A stretch of 37,854 bases of DNA from Chara braunii. Taxonomy: Eukaryota; Streptophyta; Charophyceae; Charales; Characeae. This document shows positions 1 through 11,232 of this stretch, one piece after another. The translations under genes were made by a program, and so were the position numbers. A model generated the notes under the pieces. The model worked only from the letters and a program-made list of their open reading frames with translations, was not told the origin of the DNA and did not search any database. The first letter of the stretch is position 1, and the number at the start of each line of letters is the position of its first letter. The stretch lies in contig BFEA01000242.1 in assembly GCA_003427395.1 (NCBI GenBank), forward strand, positions 654,033 through 691,886, read 5' to 3'.

Positions 1-350
1 GGTCCAGCGTCCCTGTGAAGTACATTTAAAATGCAATTATTCAGTTTGATGTGAATCTAAGCAAGCGAAATACACAACGAGCATACAGTCACTCGGGAGA
101 AAACCTGCAGTCTGACTCCCATCTATATGTACAAGCGGACAGTCCCAAACCCGAAAGAGGAAAGCCTACAGTCCCTCTCCAGTCTATGGCCTGGACCCCA
201 CAGGAATTCGGGATGGAAAAACTCTGCCGCAGAACTGTTTCCAGGACCTCACAACACGCGGAAAGGGTCGGGAAACGTTGGAAAGGAGGGGGAAGGCGAA
301 TCCAGTAGCGCCAGCCACCGTAAAAACTAAGACTGAATACCGAATGCTCA

Positions 351-724
351 GACCAAAGCGCAGGCTAAGAGATGTGGTAGAGGACAGATGGCAACGCCAT
401 CTCAACATAGATAGAGGTCTGCTCAAAACCCGATTGACCACACGCAGCTAGAACAGCAGGGAAGGGTGTTTCCCTGGTGTCGAAGATGCCTCCAGAACTT
501 CTCCGGTCAAAAGCGCCCCGAGACAATGGAGCACATCTTTCCTGCAGTGCCCCGCAGCTGTATTACTGTGGCGATGGTGGGACAGGATTTGGCGGCATAT
601 TGTATCGGGCTCATCATGGCCATGGGACTGGAGGGCCATATTATTGGGACACTGCCCCCAGTTTCGAGGTAACACCTTTGAAGAGAACATGTACTCCTGG
701 GTAGGCATTCCATCTTGTGGGTAA
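351..724 (+). pseudogene. 3' end of a plant-type LINE reverse transcriptase (zinc-binding RT tail)
   Basis: This is the C-terminal piece of an L1-like reverse transcriptase. Around 478-535 the frame reads CRRC, then PETMEHIF, the CxxC...ETxxH pattern of the zf-RVT domain. After a one-base frameshift near 540 it continues as CPAAVLLWRWWDRIW, supplying the last Cys and the Trp-rich segment that follows in plant LINEs. The frame stops shortly after GIPSCG. Upstream, DVVEDRWQRHL-like reading suggests coding continues left, and the rest of the element lies outside the window. The frameshift makes it non-functional. Family assignment rests on motif recognition; I cannot name the clade. Confidence 0.7.
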
Positions 725-2265
725 TATGGTGGAGATGATGCACTCTAGAATTGGAGGGGGCCAGGGTGGAAGAGGGGGAAGTCACGGAGCAAATACGGCT
801 ACTAGTTCAGCATGACATCACAGGGCAATGGCAGACTGTCAAGGAAAAACTGAACCAGGCGCACACCAGGGTGGACATCGACAAAAGAATTACCTCCCGG
901 TTTTGCGAGGACTGGCCGGGAGGGAAACGGGAGGGCTGGATGGCAAAAGTGAGTTGGACAGGAGACAAGTTGGATCAGCATCAGGACGGGCGGCAGGAAC
1001 ATCAATCGAAGCATCATAGGAAAGAGGGGACGGGGCCGCAAGAGGGGCAAAGGGTAGAGTTGGAAAGGGATTATTCGCTGCACTTCCACGAATGGACAAG
1101 GGTGTACCCTAGGGAACCATTAAGACCTGCTCAAGAATTCACTGATCCTTTTTCCCCCCGTCCGCTGGCCCTGAAGGAATGTCTGGGGGACGGTATTTAA
1201 TCATCCATATACTACTGTTTCACCTTCTCCTTAGCTGCTCCTGAGTTTTTTCCTGACATAGACTTCATAACTACAGTCAATTTTGATGATTGGTGGCAGG
1301 GAGACAACCATGAGTTTCGATGCCCCTCGCGTCCAATATGGCAACTTGTTCTTCCCTCCCAGGCTACCGACGACATAATTTCTCTTAAAAATATACACCC
1401 TACTCATTCAATCCCCTGAAACCCAGGCCAATCAATGTTGGCAGGGTCCCAAGTGTTCCAAAATGTTGTTACACGATAATTTGATGTATTCAAAGGACGC
1501 TGAGCCCGGTTTCCCACATCCTATTCAAAGAAAGTCTTTTTTTTTCCCCACATCCTATTTTTCACAAATAAAAAGAAAAATAACAAAATAAAAATCAAAA
1601 CGCAACTACGAAATATACAAGGCTATTGATTTTGTTGCCCGCATATTTCGGTGCACCAGCGGCTAGGAGATGTCCCACCGATGTCCCACATGTGTTCACC
1701 ACGAACCCTTTACCTTAGTTATTTGCTAGTGGAACCGTGCCCCAGGTATACGAGGAAAAGGTAAAAATAAAAAACAACGCGAAAAGGGAGTTTTTCTGGG
1801 CCTTTTATTAATATCTTCCGTGAATCTCTTCAGAACTACGAACCAACACTATGCCCCCCCCCCAAAAAAAAAGGGGCAACGGCTCCTGGGTCACACCTAG
1901 CATTTAGAATAGGCAACTTAAGCAGTCTCGAAACAGGGCAAAAAAAACGCTGCTAAATCTGCATTTCAGCTACTTCAAAAAAACAGCCACAGTTTCAACA
2001 CCCCTCTAAACTTGCACATTTTGAAACTCAAACGATGACATTGGCGCCTCTTTGTCTTTTCTTGCCTATTTCAAACTAAAAAGGTGACTTAGGAGCAGTT
2101 CCCCCCCTCCCCTTCCAAAAAAAAAGGTTGGGCCGTATTTTTCCCTCCATCGTGTTGCATTCGAGTCTGCAACTGACACTTGAAAGACACTTGAAAATCC
2201 GGACCTGGGAGAAATCCTGCCTTGGGATAAATAACCTTTTTGGGGCTTTTCGGTTTTTTTTTTTG
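725..2265. other. Gene-free interval downstream of the LINE tail
   Basis: No recognisable coding sequence. An open frame at 751-1200 has no family motif and probably only reflects moderately GC-rich composition. From about 1500 the sequence is AT-rich with homopolymers, including a C-run followed by an A-run at 1855-1870 and again near 2100. It is probably the 3' part of the LINE plus decayed DNA. Confidence 0.5.
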
Positions 2266-2522
2266 CCCAAGTTGATGAAGTTGCCTTCCTAGGCTTACGA
2301 GCCTGCGATTGTGCCGCAGTGACCTGCCACGTAGCTGCCTTCCAAGGCTCATGAGCCTGCGACTATGCCTTTTCAAAGTGGCACTATCGCAGACCTGGGT
2401 CTGTAGCGGAAGCAGCAGGCCACTGCGAAAAGTTGCAGTGGAAGGCAACTTCATGGCAAACCACTTCGAAAGGGCACAATCGAAGGCTCGTGAGCCTTGG
2501 AAGGCAGCTTCATCAACTTGGG
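2266..2522. repeat. Foldback (inverted-repeat) element, about 257 bp
   Basis: The left end starts CCCAAGTTGATGAAG and the right end is its reverse complement. The arms match for about 50 bp with a few substitutions. A partial internal copy of the arm (CTGCCTTCCAAGGCT...) starts near 2334, so the element is a nested foldback. It contains no transposase. It resembles a MITE or foldback element; no target-site duplication is obvious. Confidence 0.75.
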
Positions 2523-3299
2523 ATCATTTAAGACACCAATATATTTCCCGATATGTCGGTCGCATAAAAAAATAGCAGGAAAAAATAGAGTAGAAGTGTT
2601 TCAAATTTATGAATATGAGGCCGGGGACCTCACAATTCAACCCGGAGTAAAAACTGACAACATTAACCAACTTAGCTTTCAAGGCTTCAGAAAGAGGAAA
2701 TATACTAGGTACAATTCCGGTCCCAAACAGATCTCTGTTCCGAAACAAAACCTGCCACCAAGGTCTGAAAAAATACAAACAATCCGAAAAGAACAAAACA
2801 ATGAACCTACAAGCCTAAAATCATAATTCCTCCTCCTGCCTCTTTTCCTTCTGCTTACAAGTATTTACCATCTGGTTCTAACATGTCACCTACAACAGTG
2901 GACAACTTTGTTTTGACTCCTTCCTTTTTTCAATGCCCCCCTTGCATGTCTCATGCGACTCATCAAGATTCCACCAACAGACTTTTCTAGTTGAACGTAT
3001 GTTACTCGATTTGTTCTTACCTCTCGAAGAACGAATCGTTCAGTACTACTTTACATGCTTCCACCTTCACCATCTTTCCCCCTTCGCCGCAGGTACTACT
3101 TGGAACCATTTGGTGCCTGCAACTTTATTTTCTGCTCTCGTCACCTTTCTCCTCCAATCGACCAAGATGGATCGTCTTTGTAATTAAGTGAAGGTTGACC
3201 TGATTTGTTGGTTTGTTCCCTCCCTGTCTCCTAAGACCTTATTGATTTTTTCCTTCCATATGACAGCAAAAGCAACTGCCCTGGCTGTCTGTGTCACGT
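2523..3299. other. Non-coding interval, probably 3' part of the minus-strand LINE
   Basis: There is no frame with recognisable motifs. It lies 3' of the LINE ORF2 remains, so it is most simply the end of ORF2 beyond recognition, or its 3' UTR. Confidence 0.4.
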
Positions 3300-3341
3300 A
3301 GCCTCATCCTGAACCAATGTTGCTTCCTTCTTGTACGATTT

Positions 3342-3950
3342 CTATTTGTGGGAAATCGCTAGTATCACTGTTGCTACCATTTTTTTCACCTGCTTTACCT
3401 GTCGTAGTTTGTTTCTCAGCGTCTTCTCTGTCATCCAATTCTCTGCAAACCCATCCCAAATATCTCTTATCCTTAAGACTCCCCTCTCAATCCATGTTCT
3501 CCCGAAGCTTTGCCCTTGCGAGTCTCCATCAAACCATTGGTCATTCTTCCCTCGAATTCTTGGGTTCTCAAAGATTGGTTGTTCTAGCACTTCTACCTTC
3601 GTTGCTGGCGGAACCCATACATTTGGTCTAAGTTTTCACCAGGCCTTCACTATTGTTGCCCATAATGGCGACTTGACCTTCCTTCTCTGATAAGAGTATG
3701 CGAACAGGCAGATCCAAACATCTTTCACTTTTGTAAGGTTTCACTCCGTAGCTAATATCGACCCGACCAAATACACCCAGCCAGACACTGGGTCGTCTGG
3801 GCATGCACACACTATCCATTTGACCAACATTGTTTCGTTTTGTTTATTCGGATCCAATATGCTTAAGCCTCCCTCCTTTTTTGGCAGACATAGCATTTCC
3901 CAGACAACCTCGAAATGAAGGACTCCTTGTCTTGCGCGTATGGTTTTCAA
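3342..3950 (-). pseudogene. LINE ORF2 C-terminal region
   Basis: The minus strand encodes VVWEMLCLPKKEGGLSILD at about 3850-3910, followed by NKQNETMLVKWIV. This matches the conserved post-RT segment of plant LINEs (W..lclPKkeGGLgi.d...N.aLl.Kw). Further down, 3500-3590 encodes LEQPIFENPRI, then an I.DIWDGF-like stretch, as in the region before zf-RVT. Several frameshifts separate the blocks. No CxxC finger is recognisable here, so the finger is lost or beyond 3342. Confidence 0.8.
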
Positions 3951-4239
3951 ATAAATCTCATGGTCCGCCTTCGAATTGGCTTATAAGTGGGCTCTCCTAC
4001 TTTCTGTATGACTCCAACGAACCATAGCAATATAAACAATGCTCCGATTAATACCATTGATCAGCCTTAAGTAGTTAGTCTTTGTAGCGACTTTTGCAAT
4101 AGAATATCATCCCGTGCTGCCAAAAAGTGCATCAGTGAAACTTGCACTTCCAAAAATTGTTCGATTTGTTTCGTTCAATCCGTTTCATTTTCTATTTCAC
4201 CTCAATTTCGTAAGTTTTTGGTAGCAAAAACACTGATTT

Positions 4240-5060
4240 GTGCTAGTTTATTAAGAGAATGCGAAAAATTCGTCAAGTTTTCAGCGTCCTCAATGATTCA
4301 ATTGAGTTCTCCACTACGGTAAATAAATCATCCGCCAACACTTTTACCTTGTACGATGTCGACATTCATTTGACTCGTGGGTGAACTTTGATGTTGTTGA
4401 GTACTGTCTCGAATTGGAGTGCAAAAAGCAGGGGTGCGACCGAGCATCCATGGAGTGATGATATAGTCAGCGAAAATTTGTTAGATACTCGCGCCTTAAT
4501 GATGACGATCGTTGTCGATAAGGTATAGAGAACCTTGACGAATATGACGAATTTCTCACCGAAATTCATTTCAGTGCAGAAATGGCATATGACCAGTTCA
4601 CCAAGTCATACACCTTCTCCAAGTCCAGGAGTAATATCGCAATGTTCAGTTTCTCTTTCTGTACTACCTTTGAGGTCTCTATCGTTGTAATTATGTTATC
4701 GAATATCGATCGTCCTCTGACAAACGCCGCTTGGTCAACTTTGACTAAGTCTGGAAGGTGTCGTCTCAGTCTCCATGCCAGAATCTTTGTTAGAATCTTA
4801 TAAGATACATTCGGCAGAGAAATTGACCGTCAATTATTTATCTCTGAGCAATCGCCTTATTTAAATAAGACTGATGTTATGCCACTATACATGCTTGTTG
4901 CTGGTGGTTTTCATATGAGACTCGTAATGTTATTGTAGATCTCTATTAGGTGTCCCCCCACTGCATCCCAGATTTCCACGTACAACTTCATCGATAGTCC
5001 ATCATTCCTCGAGGTTTTCCCCTTCGTCATTACCTTCAACGCTTCATACTCTTTTTCTTT
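4240..5060 (-). pseudogene. LINE reverse transcriptase domain
   Basis: RT motifs appear in order on the minus strand. First is KGKTSRNDGL...YVEIWDAVGG. Next come RSISLPNVSYKILTKILA and DQAAFVRGRSIFDNI. Motif A is LLLDLEKVYDLVNW at about 4594-4635 and retains the catalytic Asp. Motif B is LHGCSVAPLLFAL at about 4425-4465, where the family usually has RQGCPLSPLLF. Motif C is VLADDL near 4320-4340 and retains both Asp. At least three in-frame stops and several frame changes make the domain non-functional. This is the clearest family evidence in the window. Confidence 0.92.
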
Positions 5061-5202
5061 CGTAATTAGTCTATTCATGTCAAGCTTACCTCGTTGGGAC
5101 AGTACAATCTCTGTGTTTTCTAAGTAGGTGTTCCCTTCATATAAATTTGTTGCTTTATCAACTTCCTATGTACGAAACGTGAGAATGTCTCTTTAGTACA
5201 AG

Positions 5203-5302
5203 GCAGCATAGTCACACAATTCTACCAACTCGTTAGTTGTCGCAACTTTCTTGCAGCATAGTGACACAATTCCACCAACTCGTTAGTTGTCGCTACTTCC
5301 TT
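5203..5302. repeat. 50-bp tandem duplication inside the LINE
   Basis: Two adjacent copies start GCAGCATAGT at 5203 and 5253 and differ at a few bases. The period is not a multiple of three, so the duplication would frameshift ORF2 between endonuclease and RT. It probably post-dates loss of function. Confidence 0.85.
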
Positions 5303-5949
5303 GTTGAATGGGTGTTTGAGTTCTATCATAGGTACTGACCCCCTGCTCAGCATCGGTTTTTGGAACGATTATCGAGTCATATAGTCGTAGACCGCTACTC
5401 CTTTCCACCGCAGTCTATTTGTCCCTACTTCAGACATCTTGATATGGACTTCCTTTCACTCTTCCACCAATCCGACTATTTTGGATGTTCCTTCATTCTC
5501 TCCTCAACTCATGCAATTTTTCGTTTTATTTTTTTTTTCTGCTTTTTCTCGTCAAAAAAATAAAATTTTTAAAAACATCCAGGATACAACTCCTTTGCTT
5601 TCTCCCAATCAGTCCAAAAGTCAACCATCAATTTCTTCAATCCTGGTTTTCCTGATTTTGTATATTGAATCTATAGAGTTCATTTTCTTTTTTCTCCCTA
5701 CCCGTAGATACACACATTCACACTGATTTGTGATCGGATATCGGATTAGCAACTTCGTTGATTATCCTGACGAAACTCCGTAACACCTCCGATAGCAGAA
5801 AAAAAAATCAGTCTCCTTCTAATAACTCCCACATCTTGCCATGGACTGGATACCCACGTATAGCTTGGATTACTCAATTGGCTCAATCTAAATAGATCGA
5901 TCAGCTCATAACCAGTCATCATATTTCCTTATCTATTGATTTACTATGT

Positions 5950-6413
5950 TATGAGTCTGTAACATCCAATATCACACTCCAATCTCTCGCTACGACTATG
6001 TGTTCGCAAGTTGGAAGGACGTACGTCAGTTCTTCGTAAACGACAACTCGTTCCTTCTGATGAGTTGGAGCGTAGACCGTCGCTACTAGCCATTTTTCAT
6101 CTTCTATTCTCAATTTCACCCACGACCATCATCCCTACAAATCCACGTAAGAATCAATAATTATTGCTTCCAAATCCGTGCGAATAAGAATTCTCACTCG
6201 TCCCCTCGTTCCTTGCACCGGAGACTATAACTGTGATGCATCCTACCATTCTCCCAGCGAGTTGATTTTCTCTTCCCCTAACTTTGTTTCCTTTACGCAT
6301 ATTATCTGAATGGCCTACTCGTGTATCCATTCCTTCAGTCTCTCCTTCTTAAACTTTCTCATTGTATCCTTCAACCCCCTCACATTCCACGTGGCTAACC
6401 TAAGATTGCTCAT
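5950..6413 (-). pseudogene. LINE APE-type endonuclease domain
   Basis: From the ATG at 6413 the minus strand reads MSNLRLATWNVRGLKDT, the canonical start of the plant LINE endonuclease. It continues through IICVKETKLGEEKI, RGRVRILI, LVATVYAPTH and VVARDWSVILD. The Asn of WNVRG, Glu of ETKL and the Y-A-P segment are kept. The usual GDWN or GDFN appears as RDWS, so its Asn is lost. Stops follow WIHE and interrupt the middle. In an intact element this enzyme nicks target DNA to prime reverse transcription. Confidence 0.88.
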
Positions 6414-7269
6414 TGTCTTCCCTGGCTTCTACCGATTGGATCGAGGGGACCGCTTGTGAGCTCGTAGATCTCAAGTTTTCGCTGTTCGAACCCGATAGCC
6501 ATGGTTTGTCAAGTACAAGCGGGTGAATTACGATAGGACTTTCTTCTTCATTGAAAATTTTCTTTCGATTTCTATTAAAAATTTTGCGGATTGGATTAGA
6601 GGAATCTTTAACCGACTCAGATCTTGCTTCCTCTTCTCGACAATCCAACGGATCGGAAATATTTTCATTCCCTCTCCCTTTCAATGAGCTCGACCTGGCT
6701 ACTTGCGAATCAAACATCCATCAACAGTGTAAAAAAATTGATCTTCTTACCATTCTCTGGGTTTTCCACAAACGCTCTTAGCATGATCACGTTCGAGACT
6801 AATCGGAACAAAAGCATGTCGGTTATCGCGGTGCAGACTAGACTTGTGATGGTCGTTGGCATCGGTGATTTTGGCGATGGAATTGACGAAATGTTGATTG
6901 AGTCGTCATACAGCACCCATGCAATAAAATAAGCATTGCCTCTTATCACCGTACAGAACAGTGACAATATTCTTGCTTCGATGTTGTCTTTTTGTCCACG
7001 TCCCATTGATACATGTCCCCTCCTTCTCGTCGTCTTCGTACTGGGTGTTCCTGTTCCTCCTAATAGTCCTTGAGATCCGTCTGATGTTGATGACTCATAC
7101 CTTTTTCCTCGTATTCTGAACATCTTTGAAGTGACGCTCCGTCTCTGCTGAATCTTCTCGATTTTCTAGGTGTACCTCTCTCTTTTCTTGTGTATTGGGG
7201 ATCTGCCACCATTTGCGTTGTCGAGCGCATCGACCCTCGCGTGAACGAGGGTCCTCCCGGCCATGTCAC
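6414..7269 (-). pseudogene. LINE region upstream of endonuclease (basic, Ser-rich)
   Basis: Overlapping minus-strand frames here are rich in Arg, Lys and Ser (for example KERGTPRKSRRFS and TKTTRRRGHVSMGRG) and lead into the endonuclease start. I recognise no domain. It could be the C-terminal part of ORF1, an ORF1-ORF2 linker, or an N-terminal extension of ORF2. Membership in the LINE is inferred from continuity of strand and position. Confidence 0.5.
7232..7253. other. Perfect 8-bp hairpin
   Basis: Arms GACCCTCG and CGAGGGTC flank a six-base loop. The style resembles the hairpins in elements A and B, but the surrounding 7270-7730 has no clear match to B. The rest of 7254-7729 holds no recognisable gene. 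Confidence 0.6.
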
Positions 7270-7789
7270 GCAGGAGTTTAAACAAAAACAAAATCAAGAG
7301 ACAACTCAGGGACGGTGCATAATATTCCGCGAACCGCCGAGACGGACGCGGTTGCATCGCTCCTTCGCCGCTCTGGCCGGGTGCGCCAGCAATACATCCC
7401 ACGGTCCCCTACGACAGGATAGGTTCCCGTGGGGCATAAGCTACCTTCCCTAAGGGGCTGTCACCACCCTTAGAGGCGTATCCCTACCGAGCTTCCGACC
7501 CACATGCGAAAGTTTTTAGATGCAATTGCAGAGGTAGGTCAGTCGAGGGCGTTTGCTCGTTCGCTGTAGTATAGATACGTTGGTTAACACCAAGTGGACC
7601 CGAACGTCGTTCATTCCTTAGGGCGCTGATCTCCTAAGTACGAAGCGGACGTCGATCGACTAGGATGGTCTCAACCAAGCATGAAACCACAAAATTAATC
7701 CTAGTTCCTTAGACACACAATAAAAAAAGATGTAACAACCGTACAATCACCAACGAGAAGTTGACTATCGATAATAATATTGAGGCAGC

Positions 7790-8720
7790 CGACAAGGTAG
7801 TCGGACTGCCTTAATTTTGACTTAATGAGACACGCTGCGAAAGTTATTCATTCCAACTAAAGTCGACCTATGATTAAACACGCATACGCCTGTCTCCCTA
7901 CATTCTCAATTTTTCTGGATGATAGGTTGCTTCGCGGATGATTCTTAATTAGGTGCATGCTTGAGGTGTTGCACGCCTCTCCTCTAGGAAGTCGTATGTG
8001 GATACTCTTTCCCCTCGCCCGAGCCCGCAGACCCGGATCTCAGAGGCTGGGCCGTCACCACCGAGTCGGGTCCACTCCAAGTCGATATCAGGGCCGGCTC
8101 CGAAAGCATACGANCCCCCGCCTTGGATGCTTCCTAGAGAAAAGAGAATGCGTTCACCGCCATTAGTTTTCATATTCTCATCCCTTCTCGGTTCATGATA
8201 ACTTAGACGTAAAGAAATTGAATGAGATAGAGAATGAGAATCGCTTTGACAGGTATAGATATAGAAGGTCTTTCCGGATAAAATGTGTCAATCCCGAGAA
8301 AATGCTAAGTCCAATTGACCACATGTTCATTATATTCACAAGCTTTCTTTCAGGCACCCGTGAAATTACTCGTTTCAGAATTCAAGTATTTTCGTCATGC
8401 AGGCAGGTGAAAGATAGAAACATGACAACCCTTTTCTCCATCCCAAATAGGCAAGGTCAATCTCTATAGCAAGCATTCTTCTACCTACCTGCACAACACG
8501 CAAAGAAAACAAGTTAAAAAAAAAACAGTACAATCCCAGATTCAAGTCAGACTTTTTCATTCACATGCATGACTCACACAACTTTCCTCTACCTTTTCTT
8601 CTGAACATTCAAAATGACAAGGTCAAGCAAAGTGTGGGTTCACACAGGTGTGAAGGAAAATCTGAGTCATTCAACTGACCTTGAGTAAAGCTCGATCCGG
8701 CTTGCTCAAGAAAGTTGAGT
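7790..8720 (+). repeat. Conserved 5' block of element A
   Basis: It aligns with 22862-23790 at high similarity, for example GCTTGAGGTGTTGCA(C/T)GCCTC and GGGCCG(G/T)CTCCGAAAGCA-like stretches, with small indels. There is one ambiguous base at 8114. No coding signal is visible. Confidence 0.8.
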
Positions 8721-9664
8721 AGTATTTCAGTCAAAGTTGAGAAGATGACCGCCGTTAGAGCTAGAAATATGCAACTTACAACTCCATGACTCGTGGTTGT
8801 TCCACCGGATGACGGCCGCCTTACTCTTCAAGTACTAAAATGAGCGAAAGTCGCATCCACTGAAAACTCAAGTGAGATAACCCTTCAGGAGGGTGTTCTC
8901 AACAATGAGTCCCACGTGGTTCCAACAGTCCTAACTGTACTTCCCCGCACCAAGGATACTCTCAGCCAATTGCAAGTCCACGCCTTCTCCAGCTACCATG
9001 TACGCTCACAATAGCCACCCCAATATGTCGGTTCCGATCTTCCAAAATCACTCCCACCTGGTCCCAAAATGGTCCCAGACGGTCCCACGTTACCGCCACA
9101 GCACTGGATGGTCCCACCTTCAAATCCTGCTTGCGCCGCGCGCTACCAAAAAAATAAAGGTGGCCCTGGTTGAAACGACATGTGTTGCGAGCCCCCCAAA
9201 AAATAAGACGTCCTTCCAGTTCATCCCGCAAGTGCTGCAGCTCCAATAGTCGGTGCCACGTGCATTCACTCTGCGATCTCTTCATGCCGCCGGCCCACAC
9301 ATCACTGCCGCACAGTCCCAACCACGCACCAGCGCTAGCCTAACCTCTAGGCCACACTGAAATCCACCTCAGCAGTCGTGCACCACAAAAAAATATACGG
9401 ACCACTGCTTGCTGCGCCGTCAACAGTACTATGTCGCCGTGCGGCATCACCGCCTAATCACACATCAAAACAAAAACCCGGCTCCACCCCGCTGCAAAAT
9501 TCCGGCAGCACTGCCGCCATTGTCGAGCCTCCAAATGGACAGTACCTCCCCTTGACAACGTCGTTGCCGCTGTACCAAAAACGGCAGCACTTCGGCACCA
9601 CTGCCGTTACTGTGCAGCTGCCGCAAAATTTCGGCAGCGCTTCCACAGCACTGGGAAAATTATA
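8721..9664. other. Variable part of element A
   Basis: It holds repeated GGTCCCA-like words at 9050-9115, echoed in B at 23940-24050, and CGGCAGCACT-like words from 9500. A 175-codon open frame at 9378-9905 spans these repeats and the 54-bp repeat below. It has no family motif and I do not treat it as a gene. Confidence 0.5.
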
Positions 9665-9773
9665 CTGCCGCCGCTGTACAAAACGGGAAGAGCCTCCCTT
9701 GCACCGCTTGCCGAAGACCTGCCGCCGCCGTGCCAAACGGGCAGAACCTCCCCTGCACCGCTTGCCGAAGAAT
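9665..9773. repeat. 54-bp tandem repeat, two copies
   Basis: Two adjacent copies contain AAACGGG...CCTCCC(T/C)TGCACCGCTTGCC. The homologous part of B (24543-24804) has a different, roughly 37-bp tandem repeat built from similar CGGCAGCGCTTCGCCG words, so this zone of the element expands independently in each copy. Confidence 0.8.
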
Positions 9774-10020
9774 TGCAGCGAACAACACCACCTCCCACGG
9801 GCACCTCGCATCCCAGTGGCTATGGCAGCCTCACCTTTCTTCTCCCACTGCAGACCTCCACTCCACTCCTCTTACTCACTGACCCTCAACACTCTGGCAG
9901 CATAATGCTGCTCACTAGTCCACATTCAGTCAGAATGTGGGCAGCACCTCAACTGAGTGAGGATGCTGCTGGCCAGCCCTGCTTTTATAGCTGGGCAGGA
10001 GTGGTAGGCAGCCACTTGAG

Positions 10021-10248
10021 GCTCAGCCAAAAAAACGGGGCTGAGCCTAGCCCTCGATCTGAACTTCGATCGAGGGCAGGGAATCTTGATGTTCCACTAT
10101 GAACATCAAGTCCCTGACTTTAGTAATGCACCTGGCCGCCCTCCACGGCCAGGCCCAGTCCAAAATGGCAGTACCAAGCCATTTCAGGTCTGCATGCCCA
10201 ACTTAAACAGATGCAGTCTCATCAGCCTCTAGAAGCTTCTAGGGGCTG
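10021..10248. repeat. Cluster of five hairpins in element A
   Basis: Successive inverted repeats: 10021-10046 (GCTCAGCC / GGCTGAGC); 10051-10076 (CCCTCGATC / GATCGAGGG); 10085-10110 (CTTGATGTTC / GAACATCAAG); 10131-10153 (CCTGGCC / GGCCAGG); and 10223-10248, a near-perfect 26-bp palindrome (CAGCCTCTAGAAG / CTTCTAGGGGCTG, one T-G wobble). Arm sequences are unrelated to each other, so this is not one repeat copied five times. Confidence 0.85.
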
Positions 10249-10373
10249 CACCTGTTCCATGACCGCGGCCACGTTCGCGGCCGTTACTTTTTCCTCCCCC
10301 CCCCTTTCCTTACTTTTATTTCTTTCTTTTTTCATTTCCTTAGGTTTTTCTACCCTCTCGTTTTCCTGTGTAA

Positions 10374-10406
10374 GGGGGCAACTCGTTTTTCAAACGAGCA
10401 GCCCCC
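10374..10406. other. Two-tier hairpin
   Basis: An outer arm GGGGGC pairs with GCCCCC and an inner arm CTCGTTT pairs with AAACGAG, 13 bp in all. A TTGCTC / GAGCAA hairpin occupies a similar place in B near 26192-26215. Confidence 0.8.
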
Positions 10407-10530
10407 CCCTTCCCCAATGTCATTTCACAGAGTCAAACCAGAGGCAGCTCAACAGGGTGATCTACCCCCTGCCCCGTGCCCGTACCCGGACGCAAATTGT
10501 GCCAGGTTCGGGCGCGCCGTGAGTGCTGAG

Positions 10531-10554
10531 GCCCGTTCCTTAAAACGAACGGGC
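10531..10554. repeat. CCCGTTCG-family hairpin 1 (A)
   Basis: Arms GCCCGTTC and GAACGGGC. It is one of four hairpins of the same sequence family in the window. Confidence 0.85.
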
Positions 10555-10679
10555 GCAGCAACTGCAACCCGTTAAGTGGGGGGGGGGTATCTTACAAAAG
10601 AAAAAGGGAAGAAAATAAGGAAAATAANAAATCTTAATAGAAAGAAAAGAAAAGACAATCTTACCTCGAGTTGCTTGTA

Positions 10680-10703
10680 GCCCGTTCGTCAAAACGAACG
10701 GGC
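10680..10703. repeat. CCCGTTCG-family hairpin 2 (A)
   Basis: Arms GCCCGTTCG and CGAACGGGC, 9 bp perfect, with a TCAAAA loop. Nearly identical to the B copy at 26572. Confidence 0.88.
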
Positions 10704-10814
10704 ATTCAAAAGACCCGTAGAACACAAAGGGGAGGGCAATTGTGTGGGAATGTATATTCCCATGTTCTAGCGGGAGATTCATTCGATTTTGCTCATCCTA
10801 TAGATGGCAGGGGA

Positions 10815-11074
10815 NNNNNNNNNNNNNNNNNNNNNNNNNNNNNNNNNNNNNNNNNNNNNNNNNNNNNNNNNNNNNNNNNNNNNNNNNNNNNNNNNNNNNN
10901 NNNNNNNNNNNNNNNNNNNNNNNNNNNNNNNNNNNNNNNNNNNNNNNNNNNNNNNNNNNNNNNNNNNNNNNNNNNNNNNNNNNNNNNNNNNNNNNNNNNN
11001 NNNNNNNNNNNNNNNNNNNNNNNNNNNNNNNNNNNNNNNNNNNNNNNNNNNNNNNNNNNNNNNNNNNNNNNNNN
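10815..11074. other. Assembly gap (260 N)
   Basis: Unsequenced run inside element A, next to a TC microsatellite that probably caused it. Content unknown; open frames drawn through it are meaningless. Confidence 0.99.

Positions 11075-11163
<89 letters not shown>
11075..11163. repeat. (TC)n microsatellite
   Basis: About 44 uninterrupted TC units adjoining the gap, so the true length is unknown. Confidence 0.98.
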
Positions 11164-11165
<2 letters not shown>

Positions 11166-11232
11166 CCCCGATGTGCCTGAACACAGCCGCATTTTTGCGG
11201 CCGATTCACTCGGCCGACCAGCCAAACTGGCC

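Larger units (their letters stand above)
3300..7269 (-). mobile_element. Decayed plant-type LINE, ORF2 half
   Basis: On the minus strand the order is basic N-terminal region, APE-like endonuclease, reverse transcriptase, then an RT C-terminal region. This is the ORF2 layout of L1-like non-LTR retrotransposons. Stops and frameshifts interrupt every domain; some are clear G-to-A or C-to-T transitions, such as the NW of NWR(P)ISL turned into a stop. The ORF1 expected upstream sits at 12.6-14.2 kb on the same strand, beyond element A, so A may have inserted into this LINE. Confidence 0.85.

Noticed and set aside
751-1200. 149-codon plus-strand open frame
   Set aside because: No recognisable motif; it overlaps the decayed region 3' of the LINE tail.
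1855-1880. C-run/A-run hairpin (CCCC...GGGG), also at 14390-14410
   Set aside because: Explained by homopolymers; pairing of four or five G-C is not informative.
8754-8782. Resemblance to a guide-RNA scaffold word (TTAGAGCTAGAAATA)
   Set aside because: The match is about 15 nt, lacks the rest of the repeat:anti-repeat and nexus, is not conserved in element B, and there is no cas gene. Treated as coincidence.
9378-9905. 175-codon plus-strand open frame
   Set aside because: It spans 54-bp and CGGCAG-type repeats in a non-coding element, with no family motif and no equivalent in element B.
10223-10248. Minus-strand CTGATGAG near the palindrome
   Set aside because: No stem II or GAAA follows on that strand.
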